A stretch of DNA of 64,000 bases from Stictocephala bisonia (GCA_035578905.1 JAQJVL010001217.1:62001-126000); one strand, 5' to 3'; counted from the stretch's first letter, positions 13,042 through 24,546 are shown. Translations and numbers: made by a program. Notes: generated by a model from the sequence alone, not told the origin.

Positions 13042-13287
13042 TTGTGTGGAGCACTGAAAAGGCCACCACCTGTAAAGAACCCCAACCTAGCTGTGGGTGG
13101 TAGAGTAGGAATAGTCGCTAAGAAAGATAATTTCGCCATCAAGTACTCCTGCAACTGGAAGAGAGAGATATTCGTAGTTTCCAAAGTTTTAAATACCGCA
13201 CCCGACACGTACAGAATTATAGACTCGACCGGTGAAGAAATACTGGTTTCGTTTTACCAGAGAGAACTGGAAAAGACTGAGCTCTGA
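13042..13287 (+). pseudogene. Integrase C-terminal fragment, Maverick/Polinton-like
   Basis: The frame reads like the chromodomain-like tail of Maverick/Polinton integrases: a VGGRVGI stretch, then CNWKREIFVVSKVLNT, P-TYRIID, GEEI and a final FYQRELEKTEL before the stop. In that family the tail typically reads roughly NW-EEIF-V, NT-P-TY-L-D, GE-I-G-FYE-EL-K. The DDE catalytic core is not visible upstream, so this is a remnant. It ends just before the MITE at 13300. Other retroelement integrase tails are a less likely alternative. Confidence 0.55.
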
Positions 13288-13315
13288 TCGTAAATGACTT
13301 TAAGAGTCTGCAAAA

Positions 13316-15099
13316 CGAGACTGTGCAGAGAGGAAATGCTCCCCCCACTCCTGAGCAAGTGACGTAATAGACAGTGGCTTGCTCGCTTGCTCCCTCTATT
13401 CGTGCATGCGCTTGTAACGTCTGTCACTGTGATGAAAGCTTCACTTTACTTATTAATTATATTAATAGATTCTAAACAATTCTTCGTTGAATTAATTATA
13501 ATCTTTTGTCCTAACTTTATTATGTAGTACGCATAATCAATGGTTTGTATCTACCGTATTAAATCAGTTTATTTTTATACTGAGAAAGTTAAATATGAAA
13601 CCATCTCTAGGCCTACTATCAAATAAATTGACCTACTTTTAGAATAATTAATATTTAACTCAAGTTCACCACAAAATGCTGAAAATGTATTTATTTATAT
13701 AATTAGTATAAATAAAACATATTAGAGTATAGATTTGTTATTACAATTATAGCAAAACTTAAAATAATAACACTGAATAATTATTTTAAAAAATAAAAAA
13801 ACAACTAAATGTTTTGTTGTAAAATAAAAATTATTCTTTAAATTTAAAAATAAAATAAAATTACATACCTACCTGTCATACAGTATAAATGTAGATGTGT
13901 TTATTGTAGTGTATGGTCCCCTTTCTGGTTACAACAATATATGTAGGTACATTATTTACATTTTTAAAACAATATTTACATAGTTCACTTAGTCACATTA
14001 TCATTATTCTTAGACATTTAGTTCTGCAGTAGTATATATATTTCATGCCATTGAAATCTAAACCTACAAACAAAAGGGACACCAATATTATTTTAAAATA
14101 GATTAGAGCAAAGCGTATAGATAAAATGTTGAATAAAATTAATGCAAAATAAAATCAATATTACTAAATAATTTATAGTTCAGATAATACAAAATATAAA
14201 ATTGTGTTCATCTTAAAATCAAGATTGTTCTTTAAGACTGAAGATATAAACAAAATTAAAAACCTACCTCTTATTTATACAGTTTTAAATAAAACATGTT
14301 TTATATACAGTTTTATTAATTCCTTTTATTCATTATTAACATTTATAAAGCAATTATATTTACATGGTTGATTAAATTAACGTGAATTTTAAACATTTAG
14401 TTCTTCAGCAGTAATTAGATATTGTCATGCCATTGACATATAATCCTACAATCAAAAAGAGACATTATCATTTTTGTAAACTGATCAATCGTGAAGTATA
14501 AACGTCAACAAATATTTTGTCAGATTAAAAAACTTTATGTAAATAAATAACTGATACTACTTTTCCATTATTTTCATTTATTTTAATATACTATACATAT
14601 CGAAGCTTAGGTTCTTATAATATATTATTATGGCTTAACTGACATGTAAACAACTTTTTAAGGGAGAGTAATTGTCTTAGTACCAATATAACAGTATAAT
14701 AGGCCACATTATTATGTTAGTAAGCCTGTTTAATTTATTTTGCATGAGTCATATTTAATGATCTTGTTAATTAAAATATCAGCATTTAACAAACAAATGA
14801 AACTGTTTGCGCTGTCCAATACGAAGTTAAGTCAGTAAATTGTATTACTGTATTGGCGTACAAAACTGCAAAAGCATTAATATTTTTAATTTTTATGAAG
14901 TGTTAATAGTACCAAAAAATAGTGTTATTATTAATAATATACAGTCACATATTAAGACAAGATTAAATTAAAATGGTGGTTAAATAATAAAAATGCCCCT
15001 ATTATCATTCAAAGCTGAAGAAGACAATTTTATATTTAATGTACCAAATTATATATCAAATAAAAGAGATTTTAATTAAACTTACCATGAATAAACATA
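13316..15099. other. Left non-coding arm of the MULE
   Basis: About 1.75 kb of AT-rich sequence between the left terminal repeat and the transposase stop. No second ORF is recognisable. It presumably holds the 3' UTR and subterminal sequence. Confidence 0.6.
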
Positions 15100-17409
15100 T
15101 TAATTTGATGTGGGAGGAGTTTGTAATAATGTGTTTAGAGCAATTTTTTGTGCTTCTTCTTCTGAAGGTCTTTTTATCGATTTAGTATTCTTCTTTTTAT
15201 TTTTTGTTGATTGAAATCTTCTTTGAAGCTCAAGGTTTTTATTAGCACTATAATTTCTTCTAATTTTAAGCTGGCCAATGGAATGTTTTTTTATGCTATT
15301 AAGTTTTGCATCTAAATTTTTAAGTGTTTGGTTTGCAACACGCACATCCTTACTGGTAGATATTTTTTTGCATATTTGATCAAACTGCTGTTTGAGTTGA
15401 AGTTTTAGTAGCTCTATTGATTTTTGATTATTCCTTTTAGAACCAACCTCTTTTAAAATTACATGCTTTTCTTCAGAGTCTTTTTCGTCTTCTATGATTA
15501 ATGAATTTTGTAAGAGATTACATTCATTATCACATTCTTCTTTAATCTCAGGCCTTTCTAGTTTTAATTTTCGGCATAGCAGATGGATATGCTTACACAT
15601 GTTCCACTTTATGCAAGAGTCGATACATGTACAGCTGAACTTGTGGATGCAGGAAGTACACTGAGTACAAACGATTCGACAATGACATTTTGATTCAATT
15701 AACCTCAACGTGTAGGTTTTACCAGATGAGGAGGATGAGGCAATTTCCCACGATGAATCATCATTTGAAATCACTAAATCAACACTCATTTCCAGAGACT
15801 TCTTGTGGCGAGTTCTGAGCTGTTTTAGTTTGGTTGTTAATTTTCCTTTCTCAATCACTATCAAACGATCAAATAATTTTTGTTTAATCATCTGCATTAT
15901 TGCATGGATTGCTTTGTCTAGTCTCTTTACTGATTTTCCCTTCAAGAAAATATGTTTGATAGTCCTATGCATGCTCTCTAAATGCATGTTTGTATTAATG
16001 CCTACATTGGTTCTATAACAATAGGCCCATGATTTAAAACATCCTCCATATTTCTTTTGAAAGTATTCACCGTAGTCTTTCGTAATTTCATTGCTGCATA
16101 GTTCGTTAATAATTACTTTAAGCATTGTAATAAAAGCATTTTCATCTGTTTCTTCTAATAATACCCTTAATTTCTTATATGTTTGTTTTTGGGTCTCGAT
16201 GTCCTTAATTTTTTTAAGATTTGACTGCCATGCCCTGTCAACATGCCAAGTGCAGTATAGACGCTTATCAGCTGGTCCCATTACAGATACCCAGGCATTA
16301 TAAAATGAATCTGCCATATCAGACATAAATGCTTTTGGTTTTAAGATTCCTACTTTATTTCTTATTGTGTTTAAGAAAGCAGCAATACTGTCTTTATCAG
16401 TTTTATTTGAAATAAAAAATGCACAAGGAAAGCCTTGTCTCATATCATCAAGCACCATAACAGTAATCACTTCAAAATCGTATGCATTCATTCCATGTGT
16501 ACTATCCATACAAATGCAGTCTGAACCAAATTTACTCAAAAGTTCTTGTTGAGCCTCTGTCATGATTCCTAAACAAAGGTTATCTTTCCCAAACTCATTT
16601 GATTCTTCCCCTTGAGTTTTGTACATTAAAACACAGTTGTTGATTGAATTTTTCTCTTTTTCTACCCACGCTTCAACACTTAGAGCATCATTAGAATGGT
16701 GGACAGCATCATTCAATTGAAATTCCTTCTCTATATTGTACAAATCCTGCCTTGTTAGAATGTCTATTCTACGAAGTGATTCTTTGGACACATTTGATCT
16801 AATATTGTCTAATATGGCATCAAATGGCACTTGATCAGCAATTTTACTTGCTATATTCTGTCTATCTTCTAATGATAATGGTTTGTGAGCTAAATCCTCA
16901 CCATGACCTACGTGGGATGTACAGTAATCTACTGTTACAGTACCAATGTCACTTACCTTTGCTTTAATTCGAGAAGGACAAAAACCATCAACTTTACATG
17001 AGCCTTGGATTTTAATTTCTCTTTTACCTTTGGATTTAGATTTAAAAATCCCAGATCTGTTACATTGAAAATATAATACATAAGAATTATCAGATGGTTT
17101 TAACTTTTTGGCGGAGGTTTTTTTTATAAAGGAAACATTTTCTATGCTACTTTTCCATTCATAAAAGTTATCTATTTTGGGAAACTGTAGTTTTTCAGTG
17201 TTCAGTTTTATTTCATGATCATTTGATAAGTGATTTTCAAAGTAAAAAAAATTTTCAAAATCCTTTTTACAAATTGTACAAATAAAATTGGTATTTTTGA
17301 TTTTTGGTATGTCATAGTTACATTTGTGAAGCTCAGTTAAGTGTCGCTTAAGATTATATCGTTTTGAAAAAGACTTGTCACAAATTGTGCACGAAAACAT
17401 TGTACTCAT
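15100..17409 (-). CDS. MULE transposase (769 aa) with two C2H2 fingers and a SWIM finger
   Basis: This catalyses cut-and-paste movement of the surrounding element. The N-terminus has two C2H2 zinc fingers (Cys7/Cys10/His23/His28 and Cys44/Cys47/His60/His65), likely for end binding. The MULE DDE core follows: Asp302 in CMDSTHGMN, Asp364 in AFMSDMADSFYNAW with the C-x2-H near 386-389 (LYCTWHVDRAW), and Glu478 in NMHLESMHRTIK. A SWIM zinc finger (CTCIDSCIKWNMCKHIH) lies near 592-608. The C-terminal 150 residues are Lys/Gln-rich and probably coiled-coil. The frame is unbroken, with 553 bp to the right element end. The intact triad and intact element ends suggest it could be functional; a host-domesticated gene is unlikely given the TIRs and duplication. 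Confidence 0.92.
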   Translation of the reverse strand: MSTMFSCTICDKSFSKRYNLKRHLTELHKCNYDIPKIKNTNFICTICKKDFENFFYFENHLSNDHEIKLNTEKLQFPKIDNFYEWKSSIENVSFIKKTSAKKLKPSDNSYVLYFQCNRSGIFKSKSKGKREIKIQGSCKVDGFCPSRIKAKVSDIGTVTVDYCTSHVGHGEDLAHKPLSLEDRQNIASKIADQVPFDAILDNIRSNVSKESLRRIDILTRQDLYNIEKEFQLNDAVHHSNDALSVEAWVEKEKNSINNCVLMYKTQGEESNEFGKDNLCLGIMTEAQQELLSKFGSDCICMDSTHGMNAYDFEVITVMVLDDMRQGFPCAFFISNKTDKDSIAAFLNTIRNKVGILKPKAFMSDMADSFYNAWVSVMGPADKRLYCTWHVDRAWQSNLKKIKDIETQKQTYKKLRVLLEETDENAFITMLKVIINELCSNEITKDYGEYFQKKYGGCFKSWAYCYRTNVGINTNMHLESMHRTIKHIFLKGKSVKRLDKAIHAIMQMIKQKLFDRLIVIEKGKLTTKLKQLRTRHKKSLEMSVDLVISNDDSSWEIASSSSSGKTYTLRLIESKCHCRIVCTQCTSCIHKFSCTCIDSCIKWNMCKHIHLLCRKLKLERPEIKEECDNECNLLQNSLIIEDEKDSEEKHVILKEVGSKRNNQKSIELLKLQLKQQFDQICKKISTSKDVRVANQTLKNLDAKLNSIKKHSIGQLKIRRNYSANKNLELQRRFQSTKNKKKNTKSIKRPSEEEAQKIALNTLLQTPPTSN

Positions 17410-18381
17410 TTAAATAAGAAATCCAATTGCAGCATTAACATATGTAACATTAACAATATGTAGTCAACAAGTATTTATTTGGTCATTCAATCAAAATTGT
17501 ACAATAGGCTACATAAAACTTAAATTAAAATAACAAAAATGACATGCTCAAGAAAAACATTCAAAAGAGCCCAAAATCAAAGTCACTCCATGCACATCTA
17601 GCAATAAGAAATCCATGCTAAAAAAATAAATAAACAAATGAGTAAAACAGTAATTCAAATGGAGATTGAACTAATTCATTAATAATTAAAACATGTAATT
17701 ACTCATCATGTAATCGAGGTTTAAAAAAAATTGTTAAATTAATTACTAAAACACGTAAATACTGCTGTTAATAGCACTGTTAGTCTTAGCTTTTCGCGCC
17801 AATTTATTATAAACTGAGATGAGTTAATGTCAACTTTCTAAGTCAGCTGATCTTATAGCAACGAACCAATGTTTGTATCGGCTTGTGTCGGAAACGCTCG
17901 GTGATTTTCGCATAATGGAGTGCTAGTGGTGGGGGGAGCATTTCCTCTCTGCAAAGTCTCGTGTCTGCAAAGGCTGTCGGCCATGTTGGTTTTAATCCCA
18001 TAAGAACAATGTTATTTGTGAATCCATATTTTTTCGTTATTTATTGAACAAACTTTGTGTATGAGGTGTCATTTTAAACTTTATCATATTGCGCATTGGG
18101 TTTGCTTTTGATATTTTGAATACATACGCCTTGTTTTGGAAAATAGGGCAAACTAAATATCATTATATTCCTTTCTATAAAACTAATTAGGAGTTTGCAA
18201 AGCAATTTCAGTGCGCAATTTCATTCTTGATCAAATGCAATTTGTTTGGAAAAAATCTGTTAAAAAATGACAGTTTAATTTGGATACACGTGATCGTATG
18301 TCCGGTTAAAAAATAACATCATTCTTAAGGGAATAATATCAACATGGCCAACAGCCTCCGACGACCTCTGCAGACTCTTAA

Positions 18382-19901
18382 ACATTGTACAGTGAAAACC
18401 ACTTAAATAGCTAATTGTAATAACCACAGACTTATTGAACATCTAAACCATAGGGAGAGCCTCCATGCCAAATTTCATCTTCATAGACTCTGTCATCTGT
18501 AATTAAAATGATCAGAGAGTAAAAAAGTGTCATAAAGGCAGGTTTTTTACACAGGTTTAGCCATGTTCTATGAGCATGGTATGGCTGAATTTAAATTGGT
18601 CATGAGATTTTCTTATTGATATCAGTTTTTTCTTAGATTACAAAGTTTTATAGTCTAGAAAACACTGTAAGTGTACTTTTAGATTGTAGAGCAATTGTGT
18701 CTGAATCATTTGAATATCAGGTTTCTCACCATATTTGGATATGAGCAGGCCATGGCTGTATTCAAATGACTTTTGTAATTTTTCGATTGAAATCTTCTAA
18801 ATAACAAAGTGTTATATTCTAGGAAGTTCTGTAACTCTACTTTTAGAGGGTGTAAAGTAGCATGACTGTGCCTGAATCAGTGGTTTCTTGCCATGTTTAC
18901 ACTTCCTTGCGTTATAAAGATTGCTGTAGTTCCAAAGATTTTTATTTTTCCTGCAAAATAATGTTTGTACTATTTGATGTAGGAGTTTTCTTTTCTTCTC
19001 TTTTTTTTGAGAAAACAATACAAGACTAATTTTAGAGTGTATAAAGTAGCCGTTTTGAGTCAGACAGAAATTAAAAATCTAGCTCTAAGGGCGAATGAGA
19101 TGTGATAGAGGAAAAAGTCATAGGAACAAATTTGCTAATCTTCTCAAATCTGACACTGAAAATTATAGTGTGCTTGTAATTTTTCAATATGACCATTCAT
19201 TAAGCTGCTGCAAGTAAAATAGGAAAACACTGTTTCAGACATTTCAAAATGTATGCAGTAGAACAGCTACCATTCTGAAACCCTTCTTGTTGCACATCTA
19301 AAACACAAAACCAATCATCCTATAACATTTCATCCTCAGAGGATTAGTAGTTTTTAAGGTGGTTCAGCCGGCATTAGGGACAACTGAATTCCGCTCGCAT
19401 GGCTGATTGTACTTCTGACCAGAGACACCCACACAGACACTCGACCCCTTCCCGGCTATATAATTGCAGGAAGTCTTTGAAACATGATACTGTGGGTGCT
19501 GTTTTTTTTCTGTACATGCGCGTAGCAATTGGACTGTATTTAACATGCAGCTAAAAGTACAAGTTGAGTATATAAAGTTAATCAATTTTGTAAATTATGT
19601 GATATCAAAAAGCATAAGATGCCAATCACGACATTATATTTCTCGTCGTAATAAAATAAAAACAAACATATAACATTAATTATTTAATATCAAGTTTTGC
19701 TAATTTGCAGTGAAGTTAAGTATTTTAAAATAACTGATGAGCAAGACCAGTCCTGTGAGGGTCTGTTTTTAAAATTTGCAAATAATCGAGAAAATAGTTT
19801 CTTAATTCTGCATGTAACAAGAAAGCCCAAATTCTCATCTTTGAGGTGATGTATTTATAACTATTATACCCCTACTCATCCCACACTTGAGTAGATATAA
19901 T
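18382..19901. other. tau intron, no gene seen
   Basis: AT-rich sequence with no motif recognised in either strand. Frames at 18812-19018 and 19364-19585 (minus) are short and uninformative. Confidence 0.5.
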
Positions 19902-20497
19902 TGTAGACTTTCAGGGATATAATTGAAAAAATTTAAAACGACTGTGGGAGTCAAACAGTAAGCTTTATTACTTACTAAGCCTATTTTTGATATGTGTCAA
20001 AAATTAATAATAAATTACATAGTACATTGACATATTAATATTGAAATTAGTAAATTATACATTATTAATATACATAAATAAATCTACAGGAGCCCGAAAC
20101 TAAAAGAGGGAATAATTGGATTAGCTCATCATCCTTCTAACTCCTGAACTCTACTCTACTCTCTACTCTCTACTCTCTCTACTCTAACTCCCGGTTAGCA
20201 AACCAAAAAGAAAACAACCCAATTAGTAATCAGTATTAAACAACTTTTCCCTGTTAAATAACAGGAAATAAAAAACAATTTAATAAGCCTTTTTATAATT
20301 GGAACAATTAGACCGGGACAAATGTAATAGGTGCACCTACCTCGCAAACATCCTTGTGACGAGGCACCCTCCTCTGCGGCCCCTCCATCACCACGTTCGC
20401 TAACATTATGTAACTCAAACAAAGAACTTTGCTGGTGATGGCCAGAAAGCTGCAGTCAGGTTTCGTAGTGTACATGTCGAAGGAGGGAGTGGTTACA
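19902..20497 (-). mobile_element. Solo LTR of an LTR retrotransposon
   Basis: This 596-bp block starts TGTAGAC and ends GGTTACA (TG..CA rule). It is flanked by a 4-bp duplication TAAT (19898-19901 and 20498-20501). On the minus strand it has a TATA-like ATTATAAAAAGG and, further on, AATAAA, in the order expected of U3-R-U5. It contains a CTCTA microsatellite (about 20150-20190). No internal retroviral-type genes adjoin it. The boundaries are by inspection; Gypsy-type is suggested by the 4-bp duplication. Confidence 0.6.
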
Positions 20498-21063
20498 TAA
20501 TGTCTAACAGAGACTTTAAACTAAAATACTAAAAATTAACTAAAAACGCTACACTATAAATATAATTTTAATGAAATAAGTACTTGGAAGGCGTTTGATA
20601 GATGATATAAAGCCATTACAATCAAAAAAAATCTAACTTTCTTTGACCAAACAGCCTTTAAGGTACAGTGATGAGTGAATTAATAAGTCAGTGGTATCTG
20701 GATTTGTTATACTTAGAGAACAATTGTAGCATAAAATTTAAACTAAGTATGAAAACAAATAGTTGAACATAGATTAATAAAACTTGATTCCTGAGATTAT
20801 CAATTTACACATGTTACAAATAGCCTGCATGTACAATCAAAACATTACATGAACAATACTGCTAAAGAGGCTGTCAAAATATAAATAACAATTAAAATAT
20901 TTAAACATAAAGTATTTTTTATTAGATTTTTTTTAAAGAAAATATTGTTGCTTTATTTGTAGTAATATATAAATTTTGAATGTAATTTTGAATTGAGTAT
21001 ATTGATCCCTCAGTTAAGAAATCTTTAATGCATTTTAATCCTTAAATTACTTTGTATTTTCAG
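20498..21063 (+). other. tau intron 3' end
   Basis: AT-rich non-coding sequence ending in the acceptor TTTGTATTTTCAG at 21063. Confidence 0.6.
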
Positions 21064-21107
21064 AGGGCGATCATGACAGTGGTGTTGATGAGTCTACCCA
21101 AAGAAAA
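21064..21107 (+). CDS. tau: tau, small exon (EGDHDSGVDESTQRK)
   Basis: This 44-nt exon begins after TATTTTCAG and ends at a consensus donor (AAA|GTGAGT). Taking one base from the previous exon (phase 1) gives 15 residues, E-G-D-H-D-S-G-V-D-E-S-T-Q-R-K, and leaves phase 0, which matches the next exon. The acidic segment between the projection domain and the basic Pro-rich region fits tau-family layout. It is short, so the call rests on splice sites and phase agreement. Confidence 0.7.
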
Positions 21108-21623
21108 GTGAGTAATTACCATTCAATAATTTTACTCTAGTTTTATTGGCAGAGTTATTTTAGTGTACTGAACAAAATAGAAAATCTACTATTGAGGTAG
21201 AATATATGAAATTCCTGAGTGAAAGTTTTTGCTGGTGAACCAGCGAATTGCGTAAATTCATAACATCAGCTGAAAATACATATTGTGCACCTTCCAACAA
21301 CAGGGTTTCAAGTACAATGCCATCTACGGCCCTGCAAACATAAAAAGGATACTCTTAAAAGTATTCGTCAAGCAATATCAATACAGGGCCTGGTTAAAAG
21401 TGATCAACCAAAATATCTTTTCTCACAAAAGTATAATATGTGCCGAATGGTGTCACAAAGTTACATGCATAAAATAACTACTAACTAAATATTATTATTA
21501 CTAATAAAAGAAATTAAAATCAACGGTTAATGTGATTGTGCCATAACTCCACTAGAGATTACAAAGGTTTATTAATCATGAAATTTCTCAATTTATTTTA
21601 AATTGATCAAATTCATTGATGTT
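21108..21623. other. tau intron; short overlapping frames, unrecognised
   Basis: Two overlapping plus frames at 21283-21488 are not recognised and have no splice support. They are left uncalled. Confidence 0.4.
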
Positions 21624-21924
21624 TTATATGTTTTGAGGGAAATGATTAAAATATTTAATGTCTGCATAGTTTGGTTTGTTTTTGTAAAATTTTAATTTGT
21701 GATGATCAAAAGCAACACAATCTTTATTCCTCGTATTATAATTGTGGTTTGAACCCAATGAATTAATTATACTGCTGTTCCATTTAACAGACAATATTAA
21801 TTCAAAAATGTATGTACTAAATACCGTCATTATACCCAATTCAGCAAAGGGTTGTTTGACCGAATCAAACCATTTCAATTTTAATATAATTCTAAAGGTA
21901 CTCTTTTGCATTTTCAAAATTTGA
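21624..21924 (-). mobile_element. LINE fragment, RT C-terminal end
   Basis: The minus frame contains FRIILKLKWFDSVKQPFAEL, a tyrosine-rich strand, NYNTRNKD and LKFYKNKPNYADIKYFNHFP. This is collinear with the C-termini of the LINEs at 50590-51778 and 57633-58838 (RIILNLKGRESVKHHF, NTRDK, LEFYKKMTSYSDQKFLQMLP). It is a short dead fragment of the same or a sister family. Confidence 0.8.
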
Positions 21925-21974
21925 TTTAAAGTTTCATTGCAAGTGCTTCGATAAATGGGGATAAATATGGGAGT

Positions 21975-22610
21975 GGATAAATATACACACCATATTTCTT
22001 CTTACAATATTGAAGCCACATAAATTCTCACCAGGATTGTTACAATTCATTCCATTCCCAATAACGAAGTCACATGAAATCACACCAGGATTGTAACAAG
22101 CCACACCCACTCTCAATACTGAAGCCACATGAAATCTCACAATGATTGATACAAGTCATCCTCTCCCAATACTGAAGCCACATGAAATCAAACCAAGAAT
22201 GTTACAAGTCACACCACTCCCAATACTGAAGCCACATGAAATCACACCAGGATTGTAACAAGTCACACCCACTCCCAATACTAAAGCCACAGAAAATCTC
22301 ACAATGATTGTTACAAGTCACACCACTCCCAATACTGAAGTCACATGAAATCAAACCAAGAATGTTACAAGTCACACCACTCCCAATACTGAAGTCACAT
22401 GGAATCAAAACAGGATTGTTACAAGTCACAAAACTCCCAATACTGAAGCCACTTGAAATCACACTAGGATTGTTACAAGCCACACTACTCCCAATACTGT
22501 AGCCACATGAAATCTCACAACGATTGTTACAAATCACACTACTCCCAATGATGAAGGTACATGAAATCACACCAGGATCACCACATGAAATCACACCTAA
22601 CATTTCAAAT
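21975..22610. repeat. 54-55 bp tandem repeat, about 11-12 copies
   Basis: The unit is CTCCCAATACTGAAGCCACA followed by TGAAATCACACCAGGATTGT and a TACAAGTCACAC tail. CAATACTGAA recurs at intervals of 54-55 bp. Copies differ by point changes and a few small indels. A minus frame across it is an artefact. Confidence 0.93.
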
Positions 22611-22736
22611 GACACAGTGCGTCGTTGTCTTCGGATCATGTGAATGTGATTTCAAATCCATTTTGATACATTGAGTGCTACAGGTGGTCAAATAAGCAGA
22701 GACTAAGATGCCTGAGTGTGCCTAGAGCTTAAAATG

Positions 22737-22962
22737 TTCTACTACCACTATACTGGGATAAGAAACCTTAATTCCAGAGTGTGGTGTAAGTTGTGTACAT
22801 CAACATGCTTTTCTACTACCACTATACTGGTATAAGAAACCTTAATTCCAGAGTGTGGTGTAAGTTGTGTACATCAACATGCTTTTCTACTACCACTATA
22901 CTGGGATAAGAAACCTTAATTCCAGAGTGTGATGTAAGTTGTGTACATCAACATGCTTTTCA
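22737..22962. repeat. 74-bp tandem repeat, three copies
   Basis: TTCTACTACCACTATACTGG recurs at 22737, 22811 and 22885 with almost no divergence (GGGATAA versus GGTATAA; GTGGTG versus GTGATG). Confidence 0.95.
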
Positions 22963-23142
22963 TGTAACCTGTTACACCCGAATTTTATAAACTGTCATTG
23001 ATAAAGTTATCTTCTTTCACCTCAAATTTTGACAACAGAAAACGAGAGAAGTTGTTTATCAGTGTGTATAATTATTGGGGTTCTTTCCCATCTGACTTTT
23101 TATGATTTCATCTTAAATATGACAAATTATAAGAGAACTGTA

Positions 23143-23266
23143 AAACATATAACCATGGTCCAATATGAACATATAACCATGGTCCAATATGAACATATAA
23201 CCATGGTCCAATATGAACATATAACCATGGTCCAATATGAACATATAACCATGGTCCAATATGAAC
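23143..23266. repeat. 24-bp tandem repeat, five copies
   Basis: Identical copies of a unit containing CATATAACCATGGTCCAATA. As 24 is a multiple of three, the frames are open on both strands (EHITMVQY and its reverse), which has no coding meaning. Confidence 0.97.
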
Positions 23267-24395
23267 GAGTACAGGGAAGATTTAATACAATGCATTAAAT
23301 CCTGAATGCCCCTAACCCCTCACAGCACCACCATCTTCTTGATATAATTTGCTCCCGTTGTGAAAACACTGTCGGCAGAACATTGGGTAGTTAAATATTT
23401 GTGTCAACAATTCTAAACCAACTTATAGTCAATGTGCTGAATTATACGTCAAATTATAAGATCATATTTGTGCTTTGATAAACTTTCAATAATATTATTT
23501 TTTTTTTTTAAATAAGTCTTTTCGATGTATTTATGAATCATCTTATTGCTGTAAAAAGGTTTTTTAAACAAATAATGTATTTTGTATAAAATACATAACT
23601 TTGCTACCCTAAAACATATTTTTGTATAAGTATAAAGCCAGATTTGTAACATCAGATATAAAAATTATGGCACATAAACAACAAAACTAACATTATACTT
23701 TAATAATTTATTGCATCATAATACAAAATTATATGGTGCTACTAAAGTCCTCCCTTTTACATAAACAAGCTCAAAACAATGAGTGACAGTAAAATTTGTA
23801 TAAATTAGCTGAAAAATATGGTGGCTTGACATAACAATTAAATTATAAAATATTGAATGTTTTTAATCATTTTAACTGTTCCAAGTATCAAAAGAATCTT
23901 AAGCAAAATGGTATAATAAATAAGGAAACATTCTCATAAATAGCATATATCAAATGATAACTCCTACTTTCAACAAAGTTTCTTGATTTGGCAATATTCA
24001 ATTTGATTTTGATTATTTTGTAAAATACTTATAATTGTCATTACAATATTATTCATCACATCCTCACATATAAATTTACTATTGAATTATTTTTACAAAT
24101 AACAACTACAAAGTAATTAAAACACACAATATGCTATATAGATACAAACATTTATTTTATTCTCTCTGGCGTATAAACTAATATCACTTTTGTAGTTTTA
24201 GTTTTGCAGTTGTTAGTTCTTTTATCTGACCAGAGCCCTAGTAGTCGTTCGTATGTGTAGAATGAAGGTGGGTATTTTAGACAACAAAATTATGGTTTAT
24301 AAATGTATGTGTGTAAGATCTTAGGTCTCGCTGCCTCCCATGCAGACATGATGTTTCTTTGTTAATAATTTGTACTAATTATTCCGTATTTTCAG
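23267..24395 (+). other. tau intron 3' part, no gene seen
   Basis: AT-rich. It ends with the acceptor CCGTATTTTCAG at 24395. Confidence 0.6.
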
Positions 24396-24546
24396 GATGG
24401 TCCCACAACAAATGGAGATCTTGGATCACCTTCTAAATCTCCATCAAAAATTCCAGCACCTCAAAAATTGGCAATGCCTTCACCTACTAAGTCTTCAAAA
24501 GGATCACCAAAAACACCTGAAGGCCCATCAACTGCGGATAAAAAAA
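24396..24546 (+). CDS. tau: tau, basic proline-rich exon with SKIP (EB1-type) motif
   Basis: It encodes 50 residues plus one base (phase 0 in, phase 1 out), bounded by TTTTCAG and a GTAAGT donor. The sequence is Ser/Pro/Lys-rich with repeated SP and TP sites (SPSKSP, SPTKS, SPKTPEGP), like the proline-rich region just before the tau repeats that strengthens microtubule binding and is controlled by phosphorylation. Residues 17-20 are SKIP (24444-24455) in a basic, Ser/Pro-rich setting, which fits the SxIP motif known to bind EB1-type plus-end proteins. Phase matches the first repeat exon exactly. Confidence 0.85.

Larger units (their letters stand above)
13315..17962 (-). mobile_element. Complete Mutator-like (MULE) DNA transposon
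   Basis: Terminal inverted repeats of about 34 bp begin ACGAGACTGTGCAGAGAGGA on the left and ACGAGACTTTGCAGAGAGGA on the right, with one mismatch. The flanks carry a perfect 9-bp duplication GTCTGCAAA (13306-13314 and 17963-17971), the size expected for Mutator-like elements. The element is 4,648 bp, encodes one uninterrupted transposase and sits in the MITE above. These features indicate a recent insertion. Confidence 0.95.
13300..18381. mobile_element. MITE with TTAA ends, split by the MULE (copy A)
   Basis: The left end is TTAAGAGTCTGCAAA; the right end (reverse complement) is TTAAGAGTCTGCAGAGG. A second uninterrupted copy lies at 43601-43974 (374 bp) and shares GGCTGTC, the CCATGTTGG/CCAACATGG block and the interior. 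Without the MULE and its duplication copy A is about 425 bp. TTAA sits at both ends of both copies, so it is either the target duplication or part of the inverted repeat. Confidence 0.8.

Noticed and set aside
21283..21488. Possible extra tau exon after 21107
   Set aside because: Two overlapping frames, neither like tau; no clear acceptor/donor pair with the right phase.
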